A DNA stretch of 64,000 bases from Anopheles merus (lineage: Eukaryota > Arthropoda > Insecta > Diptera > Culicidae). Location: contig NC_054083.1 in the NCBI RefSeq assembly GCF_017562075.2, positions 9,182,768-9,246,767 of the forward strand. The letters run 5' to 3'. This document shows positions 41,673 to 54,888 of this stretch, one piece after another. The notes beneath the pieces are model-generated. The model made no database searches. It was not told where the DNA came from and was given only the letters and a program-made list of their open reading frames with translations. The position numbers and the translations under genes were made by a program. Position 1 is the first letter of the stretch, and each line of letters starts with the position of its first letter.

Positions 41673-43457
41673 GTAGACGTTAAATATTAATTTGTTAAAA
41701 AATCGATACTTTTAGGGAATTAATCAGTGAATCGGTAGGTTGATCAAAAACCAGTAGGACCACAGATTATTCTGTTATGGTGGCCACTTTTCCAAACTCG
41801 ATCGAAAAAAACGTTAGTTGCAGTTGCCTGGATAAAACGGTTGCTTTAATATATTTCATGATTATGCTGCTCGGTTATGTGTACAATATTCCAAAAAGTT
41901 AAAAAAATATCCAATTAAACCACTATTTTATGTCCTTTTGACAATCGCTACTTTGGTTCCCGAATTTGATCAAGTTTGACATCATAACATTTTTTTAATT
42001 TTTAGTCTTTAATGTTGTTGAATCAAAACAATACGATTTTAGGAACTATGGGTGTCACATGGACTGAGCGTAACGAGAACGGTACTCAGAACTCTGAATT
42101 TCTTTTCAGAACTGAACGCGATCGGTCAAATTACCAAATTGTCACAGCAGTAAATATCAAGACTAAATTTATGATTTTAAATTCAAAATCTTTTTTGATC
42201 CTTTGAAACGAACCATTTTGTGGTCCTTCCTAATTCGAACATTTGGTTACTCGAAACGAATTCCAACAGCAGTTTTGCTTAGTTCTATTCGAAACTCAAT
42301 GCTAACCACAATCATTATCCGCGAACGTGATTGTGCACAGTGAAAGAGAAAAGTGAAAGTAACAATAATAGTATTGTCAGTGAAACGTTCGCCAGTAAAA
42401 GTTGCCGAGGCGACCAGCAAAAAGTGAAACACCTGGTGAACAATTGCCATCGACGTCTATGGATCTTGGATCTCTCAGACCCGTGAAATGAAAAGATCGC
42501 AAATCGCAGTAGCTATACCCCGCGACGCGAAATCGCGTCACACGTTTGCTTAACCTTTGCTTAACGATTGCTTAAAGGAAGACGGCGGTCAAGCAAGCGC
42601 GCGACATGATTTTGAGTGACGATGGGTGAATTTGAGTGTCTCTGAGTGCCCAGCCCCCCCCCTTTCCCCACTTTTTCGTTCGTTTCCTACCCCGTAGCAC
42701 CCGCTCCTAGCCCCAAATGCAAAATGAAACACTCCATCGTTTCAAAAAAGAGATATATTTTAACATTTAACGTAACAATAAGCAATTTACAACGCATTAT
42801 AATAATAATCTTCACTTCATCGACTAATTTATCACTCTTTCGGGGGCCTTTTTCCTTCTGTACCGGCACTTCTTCGTGTGATGATTTCCTCCGTGTGTTC
42901 ATGAAGTGTTTTACACCATAGTTGAATGGCACAGCATAGAATAAATGCATTTATTGGTAATGCAGTGAAGCTATAATAAATAACCCAAACAAATTAGGAA
43001 ATAAACACAATCCGGAAAGACATTTTCCAACATACCATGGTGCTGTTGATTGCTAGATGTAGAGCAATTTCGAGGATCATTTTTCCTTCTTGTTGTTCAC
43101 ATCACGCTTAGAATTTGCGACACACCTGTTAAAGAACTAGCTATTTTGCCTTGTAAAGACAACTTTTTCGGCAAACAGATTTCCTTTGCTCGCCATGGCT
43201 GCAAACACAAACAATGATGGAACTGTCAAACGCGCTAACATTGCTTTGAGACAGGTCGGTCAATGATTGTGACAGCAGCCATAATATTATTGATGGTGCA
43301 TGTGTGTTATATTTCCTTTAAAAGCCTGAAACTATTTGAAAAAGTGCATTGTCGTCATTATTTTAAATTATATTTAATTCAGAAATAAATATATGTTCTA
43401 AATTATAACTTTACGGCGAAGTAAATTAAACAATCTCCAAATAAATATTAACATGAA
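41673..43457. other. 2 kb region between the two DUF4806-like genes
   Basis: No recognised gene. 42300-42640 looks like a transcribed leader (rich in gtgaaa words). On the minus strand at 43077-42890, a tiny spliced frame is conceivable (MILEIALHLAINSTM, gtatgt donor, ttatag acceptor) but gives only about 34 residues and matches nothing I know. The ends of transposon copies A and B must lie here, but I could not see them. Confidence 0.35.
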
Positions 43458-44333
43458 TTATTTTTAGCTTCAATATGACATACGGTTGACTGTTTTTCAT
43501 GCAAAACCTTTTCCATTCAATTTAGTTGAAGATTCAAACAAGAATGCACTTGTTTATGAACGCCGAAACAGATTGTGGACTGCTTAAATTTTACGATTAC
43601 GATACGCTTAGTTAAACGATAATTTAGTTCACAAAAGTAAGTAGTTAGCACAAATTGTTAAAATATTTCCATGTAATTTATTTATTATTTATTTTGGTAA
43701 TGTTACAATTAAGAACAAATTGGCGAACAATCCTGGAGAAAACATTAAGCAGGAATTGCAGCTTATGAAATCTGTTAGACAAGCAAATCTTGTGCAAACG
43801 GCACGAATGACCACGGTGGTGGCTGGCATTTCTGTTGCAATAAAGAATATTGTAAATACAAATGCATTTAAGGAAAGAAGCAGCGAAACCTGGAAACAGA
43901 AAGCACTGTCCAGCGACCGATGTTTCATCTTGCGGTCGTTACCAACAAGCAACAACTGGACAGTTTAGAGTCCAGTCTTTCATTAACATCTAATGCAGAA
44001 GCGTTAGAAAACTGGTTAAAAGCACAAATGCAATCAACAGATACATTTCAAAGGATTCACGAATCATTTTACAATGTGTTCTGTTGTCAGTTTGTGGTAC
44101 AGTGCAACTGGAGAGGTGTTTCGCGAAATGGCTCGGAAAAGGTAGCGTTAGTGGCATACCGAAACATTCTGAATGTCTTCAAACGGGTAGGAGGTGCCCA
44201 GACAACAGAAAAAAATGTCGAGCAATTCTTAAAAAACAAAATCAGTAATGCAAAAAGTGCAAGCTTAACAAGAGGAATAACTAAAAGCGTAGTGCATAAA
44301 GCGCACAAGCGAAACAAAAAACAAACGAACTAG
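43458..44333 (+). pseudogene. DUF4806-like protein gene, copy B
   Basis: The clear part is 43720-44333 in two overlapping frames joined by a frameshift near 43925: a helical region (ELQLMKSVRQANLVQTARM), then TNKQQLDSLESSLSL, ALENWLKAQM and CNWRGVSRNGSEKVA, parallel to the ELEEFDALL and CTWGGSGW blocks of copy A. A basic tail (VVHKAHKRNKKQTN) ends at TAG 44331-44333. Upstream reading from 43458 is uncertain. A Tc1 element inserted 7 bp after the stop, between it and its convergent transposase. Confidence 0.55.
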
Positions 44334-44341
44334 TTAAGTTA

Positions 44342-44565
44342 CAGTGGCCGGCAAAATAAAGTGGCCACTACTTACATTTTTACATTTTTCTAATTTTTTT
44401 TCGTTAAAAGTGAAGCTATCTTTGTGTTATATTTTTTTAAACAATCTTCATTCTTTGCTCTTAAATGTGCAATCAAAATTTATTGAAAAAATCAAAGGTT
44501 TAACAGTACCAAAAATATTTTTAAAAAAATTAGTCCAAATCACACTGACAAAAAAAAGTGCCCAC
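44342..44565. repeat. left terminal inverted repeat of Tc1 element
   Basis: About 224 bp; inner end gacaaaaaaaagtgcccac. Nearly identical to the complement of 45788-46010. Confidence 0.9.
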
Positions 44566-44722
44566 TTTGCAAATCGATCAAACTTATCGTTTTTATCGTT
44601 TTGTTTTGACAGATTTTTGTTGACATGAGGTGTTTAGGCAAGCGACCGGTTGCATGCATTAGCATTTGGCATTGAAGTGGATTCGTACTTTAATTTTGGA
44701 CAATTTGGCTCAGTTGCACAAA

Positions 44723-45739
44723 ATGGAAAACAACACAAAACAAATTCCTCTCAAAGTCCGAAAATTAGTTGTTCGCGATGTTCAGAACGGGGAATCACAT
44801 CGAGCTGTTGCTGGCAAGTATAGCATCAGCAAATCAGCAGTTGGAAAAATCTTTAAAAAATATAGTACGTTAGGTTCAGTGGTAGATCGCCCAGGCCGAG
44901 GTAGGAAGAGAATAACAGATAGCAAAACAGACACCAGGATCGTGCGCGAAGTGAAGAAAAACCCTAAAGTAACAGTCCTTGAAATCAAAAATACACTTCA
45001 GTTAAATATATCCGATCGAACGATTCGCCGTCGCATCATAGAACAGGGGTACAATAGCAAATTAGCCAAGAAAAGACCCTTCATCAGTAAGGCTAACAAA
45101 TCAAAACGGCTCAAATTTGCTCAAGAGCATGCGGATAAGCCGCTCGAGTTTTGGAAAACTGTTCTTTGGACAGATGAGTCTAAATTTGAACTGTTTAACC
45201 GAAAACGGCGGTCCCATGTGTGGTGTAAACCAGGTGAGGAGCTTCAAGAGCGCAACATCCAAGGAACGGTGAAACATGGAGGGGGCAATGTTATGGTTTG
45301 GGGGTGTTTTTCTTGGGGAGGGGTAGGAAGCCTGGTGCGAATCAACGGCATTATGACAGCTGATACTTATATTGCCATCCTACAAGAAAATTTAGAGGTA
45401 TCTCTAATAAAAACAGGTCTAGAAAATAAATTTGTGTTTCAGCAAGATAACGACCCCAAACATACCGCGAAGAAAACAAAAACTTTTTTCAACTCATGTC
45501 GCATAAAACCGCTTGAATGGCCTCCACAAAGTCCTGATCTAAATCCCATCGAGAATTTGTGGGCCATTCTCGATGATAGAGTGAAAAAAACTGGCGTAAC
45601 TAATAAAGATAAATATTTTGAAGCCCTAGAGAACGCCTGGGAAAATCTTGACCCAAATCATATAGAAAATCTAGTGGAGAGTATGCCAAAGCGCTTGCAG
45701 TTAGTCCTAAGATCCAAAGGGGGGCACATAAAATATTAA
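44723..45739 (+). CDS. Tc1-family DD34E transposase
   Basis: 338 residues from ATG 44723 (MENNTKQIP), chosen because earlier codons lack an ATG and Tc1 proteins start near this point. An N-terminal paired-type helix-turn-helix region (GESHRAVAGKYSISKSAVGKI) and a GRGRKR hinge are followed by the second helix-turn-helix. The catalytic core has VLWTDESKFELF (first Asp), VFQQDNDPKHTA (second Asp) and SPDLNPIENLW (Glu, 34 residues after the second Asp). Frame and length are complete. It would cut and paste the element at TA sites. Confidence 0.95.
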   Translation: MENNTKQIPLKVRKLVVRDVQNGESHRAVAGKYSISKSAVGKIFKKYSTLGSVVDRPGRGRKRITDSKTDTRIVREVKKNPKVTVLEIKNTLQLNISDRTIRRRIIEQGYNSKLAKKRPFISKANKSKRLKFAQEHADKPLEFWKTVLWTDESKFELFNRKRRSHVWCKPGEELQERNIQGTVKHGGGNVMVWGCFSWGGVGSLVRINGIMTADTYIAILQENLEVSLIKTGLENKFVFQQDNDPKHTAKKTKTFFNSCRIKPLEWPPQSPDLNPIENLWAILDDRVKKTGVTNKDKYFEALENAWENLDPNHIENLVESMPKRLQLVLRSKGGHIKY

Positions 45740-45787
45740 ATAGTTGTTGTTTGTGTTTAATAAATCAATTTGTTGAAAATAATTCAT

Positions 45788-46010
45788 GTGGGCACTTTTT
45801 TTTGTCAGTGTGATTTGGACTAATTTTTTTAAAAATATTTTTGGTACTGGTAAACCTTTGATTTTTTCAATAAATTTTGATTGCACATTTAAGAGCAAAG
45901 AATGAAGATTGTTTAAAAAAATATAACACAAAGATAGCTTCACTTTTAACGAAAAAAATTAGAAAAATGTAAAAATGTAAGTAGTGGCCACTTTATTTTG
46001 CCGGCCACTG
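45788..46010. repeat. right terminal inverted repeat of Tc1 element
   Basis: About 223 bp; inner end gtgggcacttttttttgtc, outer end ccggccactg followed by the TA duplication. Confidence 0.9.
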
Positions 46011-46332
46011 TATTTTAGTATTGTTGAATATTACTTTGTTAGGAACATATTAGTTTTATAAGAGATGGAATAGACCTGGGCTCTATAAATAATGTTTAGT
46101 GAAATATACGTGAACTATTAAAACATGTTCGTTCGTTTATGTTTACAGTAGGTACCCATAAGTTCTTTTGCTATTTTGAGCTCGATGCGGTGCCGCAAAA
46201 ACCAAGGTTATTCATTTAATTGAAATTTTAAATTAATTAACTCATGTCATTTATTAAAGTTAAAATCACAATTAGTAAATAAATAAACGACTTGTTTTTT
46301 GTTGAACAATTTTTAATAAACTATTTTACATA

Positions 46333-48557
<2,225 letters not shown>

Positions 48558-48813
48558 GATGGGTCATTCCAAAATAGATTTAATTATACTTTATTAATAA
48601 ATACGAGAATGCAGCAAACCGAACTTACCGCTTTGGAAAATGGAACAGAATTAAACTGTCAAAACACACGGTGAAAACAACTTCTTCGTAAACAAGAATC
48701 AAGCTAAGACTAGAAGAAGCAGCACAAAGTGAGTTCGCACGAGAAAATAACAAAAAACCAAGCAAACCATGGAATAAGAACAAATGTAATCGCGCGACAA
48801 AGCAGAACTTGGA
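48558..48813. other. 5' flank of transposase copy B
   Basis: Minus-strand leader: a possible noncoding exon with donor gcg|gtaagt near 48640 precedes the ATG exon. No terminal inverted repeat was identified before the tandem repeat begins at 48814. Confidence 0.4.
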
Positions 48814-49070
48814 CTCATTTTCTCAAGCACTCATGAGTGCTTTTGAGAAATCCTCGTTCTCAGCGTTTGTCGAATCGGAAGGCCGCGGGGCCATGGGGAT
48901 TCTCAACGCTCATTTTCTCAAGCACTCATGAGTGTTTTTGAGAAACCCTCGTTCTCAGCGTTTGTCGAATCGGAAGGCCGAGGGGCCATGGGGATTCTCA
49001 ACGCTCATTTTCTCAAGCACTCATGAGTGCTTTTGAGAAATCCTCGTTCTCAGCGTTTGTCGAATCGGAA
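48814..49070. repeat. 95-bp tandem repeat, about 2.7 copies
   Basis: Units start with ctcattttctcaagcactc at 48814, 48909 and 49004 and are nearly identical; each of the first two contains the MITE terminal motif ggccgcggggccatgggg. Inside each, caagcactcatgagtgctt is itself a palindrome. It is the tandemly repeated outer end of the MITE that follows. Confidence 0.85.
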
Positions 49071-49412
49071 CAAAATCGGTTTTGAGAATCTTTGAGAATC
49101 TTTGAGAAAGTTGAGGATGCAGCGATTGGCTTATTGAAATAGGAGCAATTGTGCTATTCGTTTTTCGGTAATCACTTTGCACAATGTATTAAATGTTTAT
49201 AATTAAAAAAGTAAAAAAAATGCGATAAAAACTTATTTTCTATTTAAAGCTTCAAACAAAGCTTGAGTGGCTATATCAGTTTCTCAGAGTGAGAAAAATA
49301 GACAACGGCCACGGGCTCGCGTCTGAGAAAAAGTTTTGAGTGCTTGAGAAACTGAAATGAGTGCTTGAGAATGTTTTCTCAGCTTGAGAAAGCCCCGTGG
49401 CCCCGCGGCCTT
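48974..49412. mobile_element. MITE G1 with GC-rich inverted termini
   Basis: The ends are ggccgaggggccatgggg (left) and ccccgtggccccgcggcc (right), inverted complements with few changes. The interior is AT-rich with many cttgagaa/ttctcaag words. G2 at 49812-50251 is the same element, diverged, in opposite orientation. The superfamily is unknown, and no flanking duplication could be fixed. Confidence 0.65.
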
Positions 49413-49811
49413 AGGTTAATTTCGGCAGAATTTCGACATGGCACCTGAGTCCGCAAACAGGTACAACATACGTCACATGTCTTCTATCAAATTTTTCTGG
49501 ACCAACATGATGGAAAAGCTTTTCTCTAAAATTTTTGTCGAGGATGCTTTCGTCCATCATGGTGAAAATTCTAGATAACTGGCAAAAGGCAACTCGCTAA
49601 GTCTGAGATGAATTTGTGCAAGAAAGCTTAAATAATTACCTTTCAAATGATGTACATGTATATAAATGATCTCTCCTAGTTTTCAGTAATTTTTTTACGA
49701 ATAGTTTCTTCCCATCTATCAAAATCATATTTTTAAATATTCTGTAGCATAATATTTTCTGTAGAAGATTTGGACTCAGGTGCCATGTCGAAATTCTGCC
49801 GAAATTAACCT
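49413..49811. mobile_element. MITE A with 40-bp perfect inverted termini, 399 bp
   Basis: Begins aggttaatttcggcagaatt and ends with its exact complement; the match covers 40 bp. It sits between the inverted G1 and G2 MITEs. Most of it recurs, inverted, at 50560-50893. A short frame (49630-49520, minus) reads DKNFREKLFHHVGPEKFDRR, perhaps a captured coding fragment, not identified. Confidence 0.75.
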
Positions 49812-50251
49812 GAGGCCGCGGGGCCACGAGGCTTTCTCAAGCTGAGAAAACATTCTCAAGCACTCATTTAAGTTTCTCAAGCACTCAAAACTTGTTCTCA
49901 GATGCGAGCTCGTGGCCGTCGTCAATTTTTCTCACTCTGAGAAACTGATAAAGCCACTCAAGTTTTATTTGGAGCTTTAAATAGAAAATATGTTTTTGAT
50001 GGCATGTTTTTGAACTTTTTCAATTATAAATATTGAATACATTTTCCAAAGTGGTTACCGATAAACGAATAGCACAATTACTCACGTTTCAGTGAGCCGA
50101 TCGCTGCATCATCAACTTTCTCAAAGATTCTCAAAGAATCTCAGACCGATTTTGTGCCGATTCGACAAACGTTGAGAACAAAGGTTTCTCAAAAGCACTC
50201 ATGAGTTCTTTAAAAAATGAGTGTAAAGAAACCCCATGGCCCCGCGCCCTA
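49812..50251. mobile_element. MITE G2 (inverted relative of G1)
   Basis: Starts gaggccgcggggccacgagg, ends ccccatggccccgcgccc. Aligned with the complement of G1 it is similar throughout, with scattered substitutions and small indels, and has only one copy of the 95-bp end unit. It abuts BEL/Pao gag sequence on the right. Confidence 0.65.
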
Positions 50252-50559
50252 ACGCTTCGAAGCAAACATCGCGAGTTAAGCTACCGTGATAATTTAAAAA
50301 CGCTGATAGATGCGGCGCCGGAGCTAAGTGAAGTGGACAAATTTACGTATTTGATTTCATGTCTAACGGAAGATGCAAAGCGCGTGATTGAATTGATAGA
50401 AGTTAACACGGCGAATTACAGTGTTACCTGGGATTTGCTATGAACCACATATAAGAACAAATATATAATAGTTAAATCTCATGCGGACTCTATTTTTGCC
50501 ATCTCTCGGATTAAAAAGGAATGTCCGGAATCTATCTTGCGTTGCGTGGATGAATTTGT
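50252..50559 (+). pseudogene. BEL/Pao Gag fragment (DUF1759-like)
   Basis: Reads LSYRDNLKTLIDAAPELSEVDKF, YLISCLTEDAKRVIELIE and NYSVTWDLL, then after a TGA YKNKYIIVKSHADSIF, the capsid-like region of BEL/Pao Gag. The left part is cut by MITE G2 and the right by MITE A'. Later BEL/Pao pieces follow at 51530-53025, so all may come from one old element. Confidence 0.65.
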
Positions 50560-50893
50560 GCTACAGAATATTTAAAAATGTGATTTTGATAGATGGGAAG
50601 AAACTATTCGTAAACAAATTACTGAAAACTAGGAGAGATCATTTATTTACATGTACATCATTTGAAAGGTAATTATTTAAGCTTTCTTGCACAAATTCAT
50701 CTCAGACTTAGCGAGTTGCCTTTTGCCAGTTATCTGGAATTTTCACCATGATGGACGAAGGCATCCTCGACAAAAATTTTAGAGAAAAGCTTTTCCATCA
50801 TGTTGGTCCAGAGATTCGATAGAAGACATGTGACGTATGTTGTACCTGTTTGCGGACTCAGGTGCCATGTCGAAATTCTGCCGAAATTAACCT
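50560..50893. mobile_element. MITE A', truncated inverted copy of MITE A
   Basis: Complementary to 49413-49750. It ends with ccgaaattaacct at 50893 but lacks the opposite 40-bp terminus, the sequence joining BEL/Pao DNA at gaatttgtg. Confidence 0.7.
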
Positions 50894-51529
50894 AAAATGA
50901 ACGCATTGAGTTTTTTTCGCGTCATTGTTTGCCGCTGCGAAGCCAGTGGACGCGATTTCCGCTTCCTGATATATGTGTTCGTGTTTCCCAAGTACTTTTT
51001 CACTGTTTGGCGGGTTGTATCGATCTCCCGGCCCAGATAACGCCGTAATGTTGTGAAATAGCTCCATAATTTTTACGATATTTTTTTTTGTTTTATACTT
51101 TCTTTTTAATTTCACACTTATCTGTTCGTTTCATTTTAATCCATTTCAGGTATATTTTCGATGGTATTGGAAAGCAAAAACGAGCATTTAAAACCCCCTG
51201 TTGTTTTAACGAGAACGATGATACCATGCTGCAGCTGTTTACGAGTACAACGATTGTCAAAGTGCTTTTTCATAACGAATCCGTTATCAATGTATCTTAC
51301 TTGGCATGACTTGTCCACAAAGCATTTTGATAATATACGGCGCATGTTTGCTTTAAACTGAATGTATGTTCGCTTCGATAATTTTTCAGTCGTTGAGACT
51401 TTTGTATCATCCCCAAAATAACGTCAATATTTGTTTGCGGCGTGGGAGGATGGGGTTATCAAGAGGCGATATTGATCCACTCCAGCTTCGTCTAATCCAG
51501 GAACTCCAGCTTCGTTAAATCACTGTTTT
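50894..51529. other. no recognised gene
   Basis: A 69-codon minus-strand frame at 51345-51136 is Cys/Lys-rich (DKSCQVRYIDNGFVMKKHF) and perhaps a decayed protein fragment; I do not recognise it. The remainder is AT-rich and may be BEL/Pao sequence beyond recognition. Confidence 0.35.
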
Positions 51530-52140
51530 GTGAATGTGCCTTTCGCTTCTAATCAGGTATCTTCAACGGTCTTGCTTCAAACGGCCGTGGTCAAGGTATG
51601 TGACTGCAACGGAACGCAGAATTGGGCACAAACTCTGCTCGGCTCAGCATTACAATTGAAAATTGTGACAAAACGACTAGTACAACGTCTTCGAATCCCT
51701 CGCATCAAGGAAGTACACTCGATCGGCGGTATTGGTGAGTCGAAAATCATGTCTTACTCATGGGTCATGGTGAGCATCAAGTCTAATTGCAGTGCTTTTA
51801 GAACGACATCCAAATTTCATGTGCTCGGCCAAGTTACAAAAAATCTACAGGTGAGTGCAGTCGATCTAACAAAGCTAACCTTACCTCTCAATATCGAACT
51901 AGCAGACCCTTACTTCCATAAACCCGGACCAATCGACATGGACATGGATAATCGACATGGATTTGTATTATATAATCTTGGAAGAGGGCCTTTTGAAAAT
52001 GCAATCAGGTGCATTGGCAGTACAAAAAACTGTGCTGGGATGGGTCATAGCTGGAAGAGCCACCATTAGTCAACCAAGTGAACAAACATCAATAGTGTAT
52101 CATGTTAGCAGCAACCTCGACGAACAGCTTAGATAATTTT
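51530..52140 (+). pseudogene. BEL/Pao protease and linker region
   Basis: Starts VLLQTAVVKVCDCNG, typical of the BEL/Pao aspartic protease (DUF1758-like), but the usual active-site DSGSQ is replaced in NWAQTLLGSALQLKIVT. Downstream, LADPYFHKPGPIDM matches the conserved segment after the protease. Past 52069, DEQLR*FWELE is the start of the RT-proximal domain, with a stop. The protein is inactive. Confidence 0.75.
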
Positions 52141-52347
52141 GGGAACTTGAAGTGAACAATATTTTGATGCAACAACTAAACGTAACACAGCAGGTCGGTT
52201 TGTGGTTTCTCTGGCAACACGCTTCGACAAAATTTCCCAGCTGGGCGGATCCAAATCTATTGTTTGGCGCAGATTTATAGCATTAGAAAGACGTTTTTTG
52301 ACTAGACTACTACTTAAAGTAGAATATTCACAGTTTGTTTCAAAATA

Positions 52348-52698
52348 CAGTTTGTTTCCGAGCTATGCGGTTTGTGCGTTCCCGAGGAATCCGCGTAAGT
52401 CGAATATCCGCTAAAGTCGAGTCTCGCGGTTTACGACCAAAATACAATTGGTTACTCGGTACCTTTTATTCAATTTACTACTTTTATAGGCTTTATCATT
52501 TATTTGATACGATTCGTGCAGAATATTCTGATGTTTTTGCTTGTAAGTGGTTTAAATTTATTAGCAAAATACAATTTATGCTGCATTGTACAATTCTTGA
52601 GGCAAATTGTACTGATTTTACCTTTGATCTGTCAAATTTAGAACCGCTTATCTCCCAATCCGCGTAAGTCGAGAACCGCGTAACTCGGAAACAGCCAG
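52348..52698. mobile_element. pogo-type MITE, 351 bp
   Basis: Ends tgtttccgagctatgcgg and ccgcgtaactcggaaaca are inverted repeats; TA lies outside both (52346-52347 and 52699-52700). Subterminal copies of ccgcgtaagtcga lie at both ends. It interrupts BEL/Pao pol sequence. Confidence 0.75.
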
Positions 52699-52759
52699 TA
52701 TATAAACCTTAATAACACGGTAAAAATAAAAGAAAACACCTCTAGACAAATTAGCCCAA

Positions 52760-53030
52760 GCTATTATATGCCACACCATTGTGTGCTTCGTCCCGATAAA
52801 ACTACCACCAAGCTTCGGGTGGTATGTGATGCGTCGGGCTCTTCCAGCAGTGAAGTCTCATTAAACGATTATTTGATGGTAGGCCCAATCCTTCAAGACG
52901 ATCTTATGTCTATCTTGCTAAGATTTTGTTTGCCAAAATTTTTACTCGTGGCTGACATTGAAAAAATGTACAGACAATTTTTGATAGCTGACGAAGACTT
53001 GCAACGAATTATATGGCGCTATTAATCAAC
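52760..53030 (+). pseudogene. BEL/Pao reverse transcriptase fragment
   Basis: PHHCVLRPDKTTTKLRVVCD, SLNDYLMVGPILQDDL and LVADIEKMYRQFLI are the fingers and first palm motif (catalytic Asp in ADI) of BEL/Pao RT. It ends at TAA 53023-53025, before the YxDD motif. Confidence 0.8.
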
Positions 53031-53047
53031 CGACGGCCATTATAAAA

Positions 53048-53215
53048 AAAATAAATGAATTGAATACTTACTTACTTATCCTGCGCTACAACCGCTTTGC
53101 GGTCATGGCCTGCCGCAGGAGTGTCTGAAACCGCTCACGGTCTCACGCCTTCGTCTGCCAGTTCGTTATCCCGGTCTTAATGACGGACGCCTCCACGCCA
53201 TCTTGCCACCTCAGT
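53048..53215 (-). pseudogene. RTE-clade 3' end
   Basis: Minus-strand translation gives LRWQDGVEASVIKTGITNWQTKA, the C-terminal block of RTE ORF2, then an AAGT-type tandem tail (seen as acttacttactta at 53065). It closely matches 20605-20760. A heavily 5'-truncated insertion. Confidence 0.7.
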
Positions 53216-54110
53216 TTAGGCCTACCCAGTGGCGCATTAAGGGTAACGGGGGCCCTTGGCGGTAAGACGAATTGAGGCCCCTGTAAATAGTGAATAGTGT
53301 CCCATGGGGAGGTTAGCTGGCAGCACAAAAATTGCTGTTCGGAGATTGAACAGTACATGCCGCCGGGGACCCCTAGGAACATCCGTAACTCCTAAAATTG
53401 TTGCAGCCTGGTGGGGAGGGGGGCGGGGGAGGTTGCAAATTATACGCCAGCCTCGGGGCCCGAATCGGGGCCGACGGCCTAAACAACGAAACATCCTTCT
53501 ACCAAGTGTATAATTTCAAGAATTTGAAGCTAAAGAAAAATTATCGAAATAATAATCAAGCTGTAGCTGTTATGTGAGATCGATGGACGAACCTAAACCA
53601 AATATATGTTGTTGCCTTAACAGGTCAGTATATCGACGAAAATTACAAACTACCATCAATTTTGATAGAATACTCAGAATTTGCTAATCCTTATAGTGGT
53701 AGCAATACAAACGAGGAGGAGGATAGAGGATAAGATTGTTACGACTGTTACTTACAATGCTTCCAATATGAAAGCGGCATCGACTGATCTGAAATTTTGC
53801 CACTTACCATGTTTTGCAAATACATCAAATTTGATTGTTCGAGAAGCTAATAAAAATAGCGTGTTAACAATTGCAGAAGAGGTTATACAGAGTGGTAATC
53901 TTATTTAAGAAAAGTTCAAAGGCCATTTTTAAGCCTTATGTACTGATATCTGATACTAAAAAAGACTCAATTTAGATAAATTGAAAATGAAACAAGAAGT
54001 ATCAACGCGATGGAATTTCAGGTATGATATGAATTGGCACGATATCGACCTCGTGCGGATTAGCCAAGAGAATGTTGATAACAACAACGAGCTGTCAAGG
54101 GCAGCTCAAA
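53216..54110 (+). pseudogene. hAT (ZBED-like) transposon remnant
   Basis: The end cagtggcgcattaagggtaa with ggggccc motifs at 53216 resembles ZBED-type hAT termini. At 53681-53908 the frame reads VTYNASNMKAAST and HLPCFANTSNLIVREA, the RNase-H-like core with the second catalytic Asp region altered (TDN to TYN). Farther on (54000-54030) QEVSTRWNFRYDM matches the STRWNS motif. Many stops. Confidence 0.65.
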
Positions 54111-54659
54111 TAATGTAATAGCAAAACACCAGGAGGCGCTGTTATACAGACAAGAATAGAAAGATAACGCTTAAGGGGAGACAACAAGCGTACCGAAAAT
54201 ATGACCAATTAGGGAAAAGTTCGGCAGCGGTAGCAAAACAGGGTCTTGCGATGTCAAGAATGATCAGCAGACGGAGAGTAGGCACCATTGAGAAAGGCAG
54301 AAGTCGAAAAGTAATCCCAAAGAAGACAGACTAATTTTAAAACTGATCGGCGAAAACCCATACGCAAGCGACAGTTCAAAAATGGTTCAAATGACGCAAC
54401 TCAAATAAACATATTGCTACACACGTGACAACATTTAAAAATTAGAACTACATTCGAAAATCGTGAAAATACTACAGTCCGTGAAAAGTGATTGATTAAT
54501 AATACACATAAGTTCTTTTCAAACCCCTTTTCTGTGTTTATTTGAAAAAGGGTTTAATAATATATTTACATATACACAGTTGGTTTTAATATTGTAGTAA
54601 AATTATATTGTTTCCATACGTTATATCTTAGCATTATATACATATATTTTTACGTGAGG
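54111..54659. other. possible Tc1-like N-terminal remnant and AT-rich flank
   Basis: 54175-54345 reads RQQAYRKYDQLGKSSAAVAKQGLAM, then RRRVGTIEKGRSRKVIPKK, faintly like a Tc1 helix-turn-helix and hinge. From 54420 to 54659 there is only AT-rich DNA, possibly the LTR or leader of the gypsy element that follows. Confidence 0.3.
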
Positions 54660-54888
54660 TGATAAATAATAAGATGTTTGCACTAAGAATTAGAGCGGTT
54701 CAAATTAGTACGGGTAATAGGTCGGAAATGTGTGTATTCGAACCGGCACAAAACTTAAATTCAACAGCAGTTAATGAATCTTGCATAAATCGCCAATGCA
54801 GCTACAAGGAACGCCTCCAGATCCTCAAAGCAGAGTTGTTAAACCAAAGTGTCGAAATTGAAAGAGCTTTAAGCGGTACGAATTCAAA

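Larger units (their letters stand above)
44342..46010 (+). mobile_element. Tc1-type DNA transposon, 1,669 bp, apparently intact
   Basis: TA duplications at 44340-44341 and 46011-46012 flank inverted repeats that start cagtggccggcaaaataaag on both sides and pair over about 224 bp with one substitution and one T-run length change. One uninterrupted transposase lies between them. Long repeats of this kind (IR/DR-like) are known among Tc1 elements. It is the best preserved DNA transposon in the window and a candidate for recent activity. Confidence 0.95.

Noticed and set aside
42890..43077. Small spliced minus-strand gene (MILEIALHLAINSTM...)
   Set aside because: Splice signals are plausible, but only about 34 residues result and no family is recognised; kept as a remark only.
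51136..51345. Cys/Lys-rich 69-codon minus-strand frame as a zinc-finger gene
   Set aside because: Cys spacing matches no finger I know and no flanking exon is visible.
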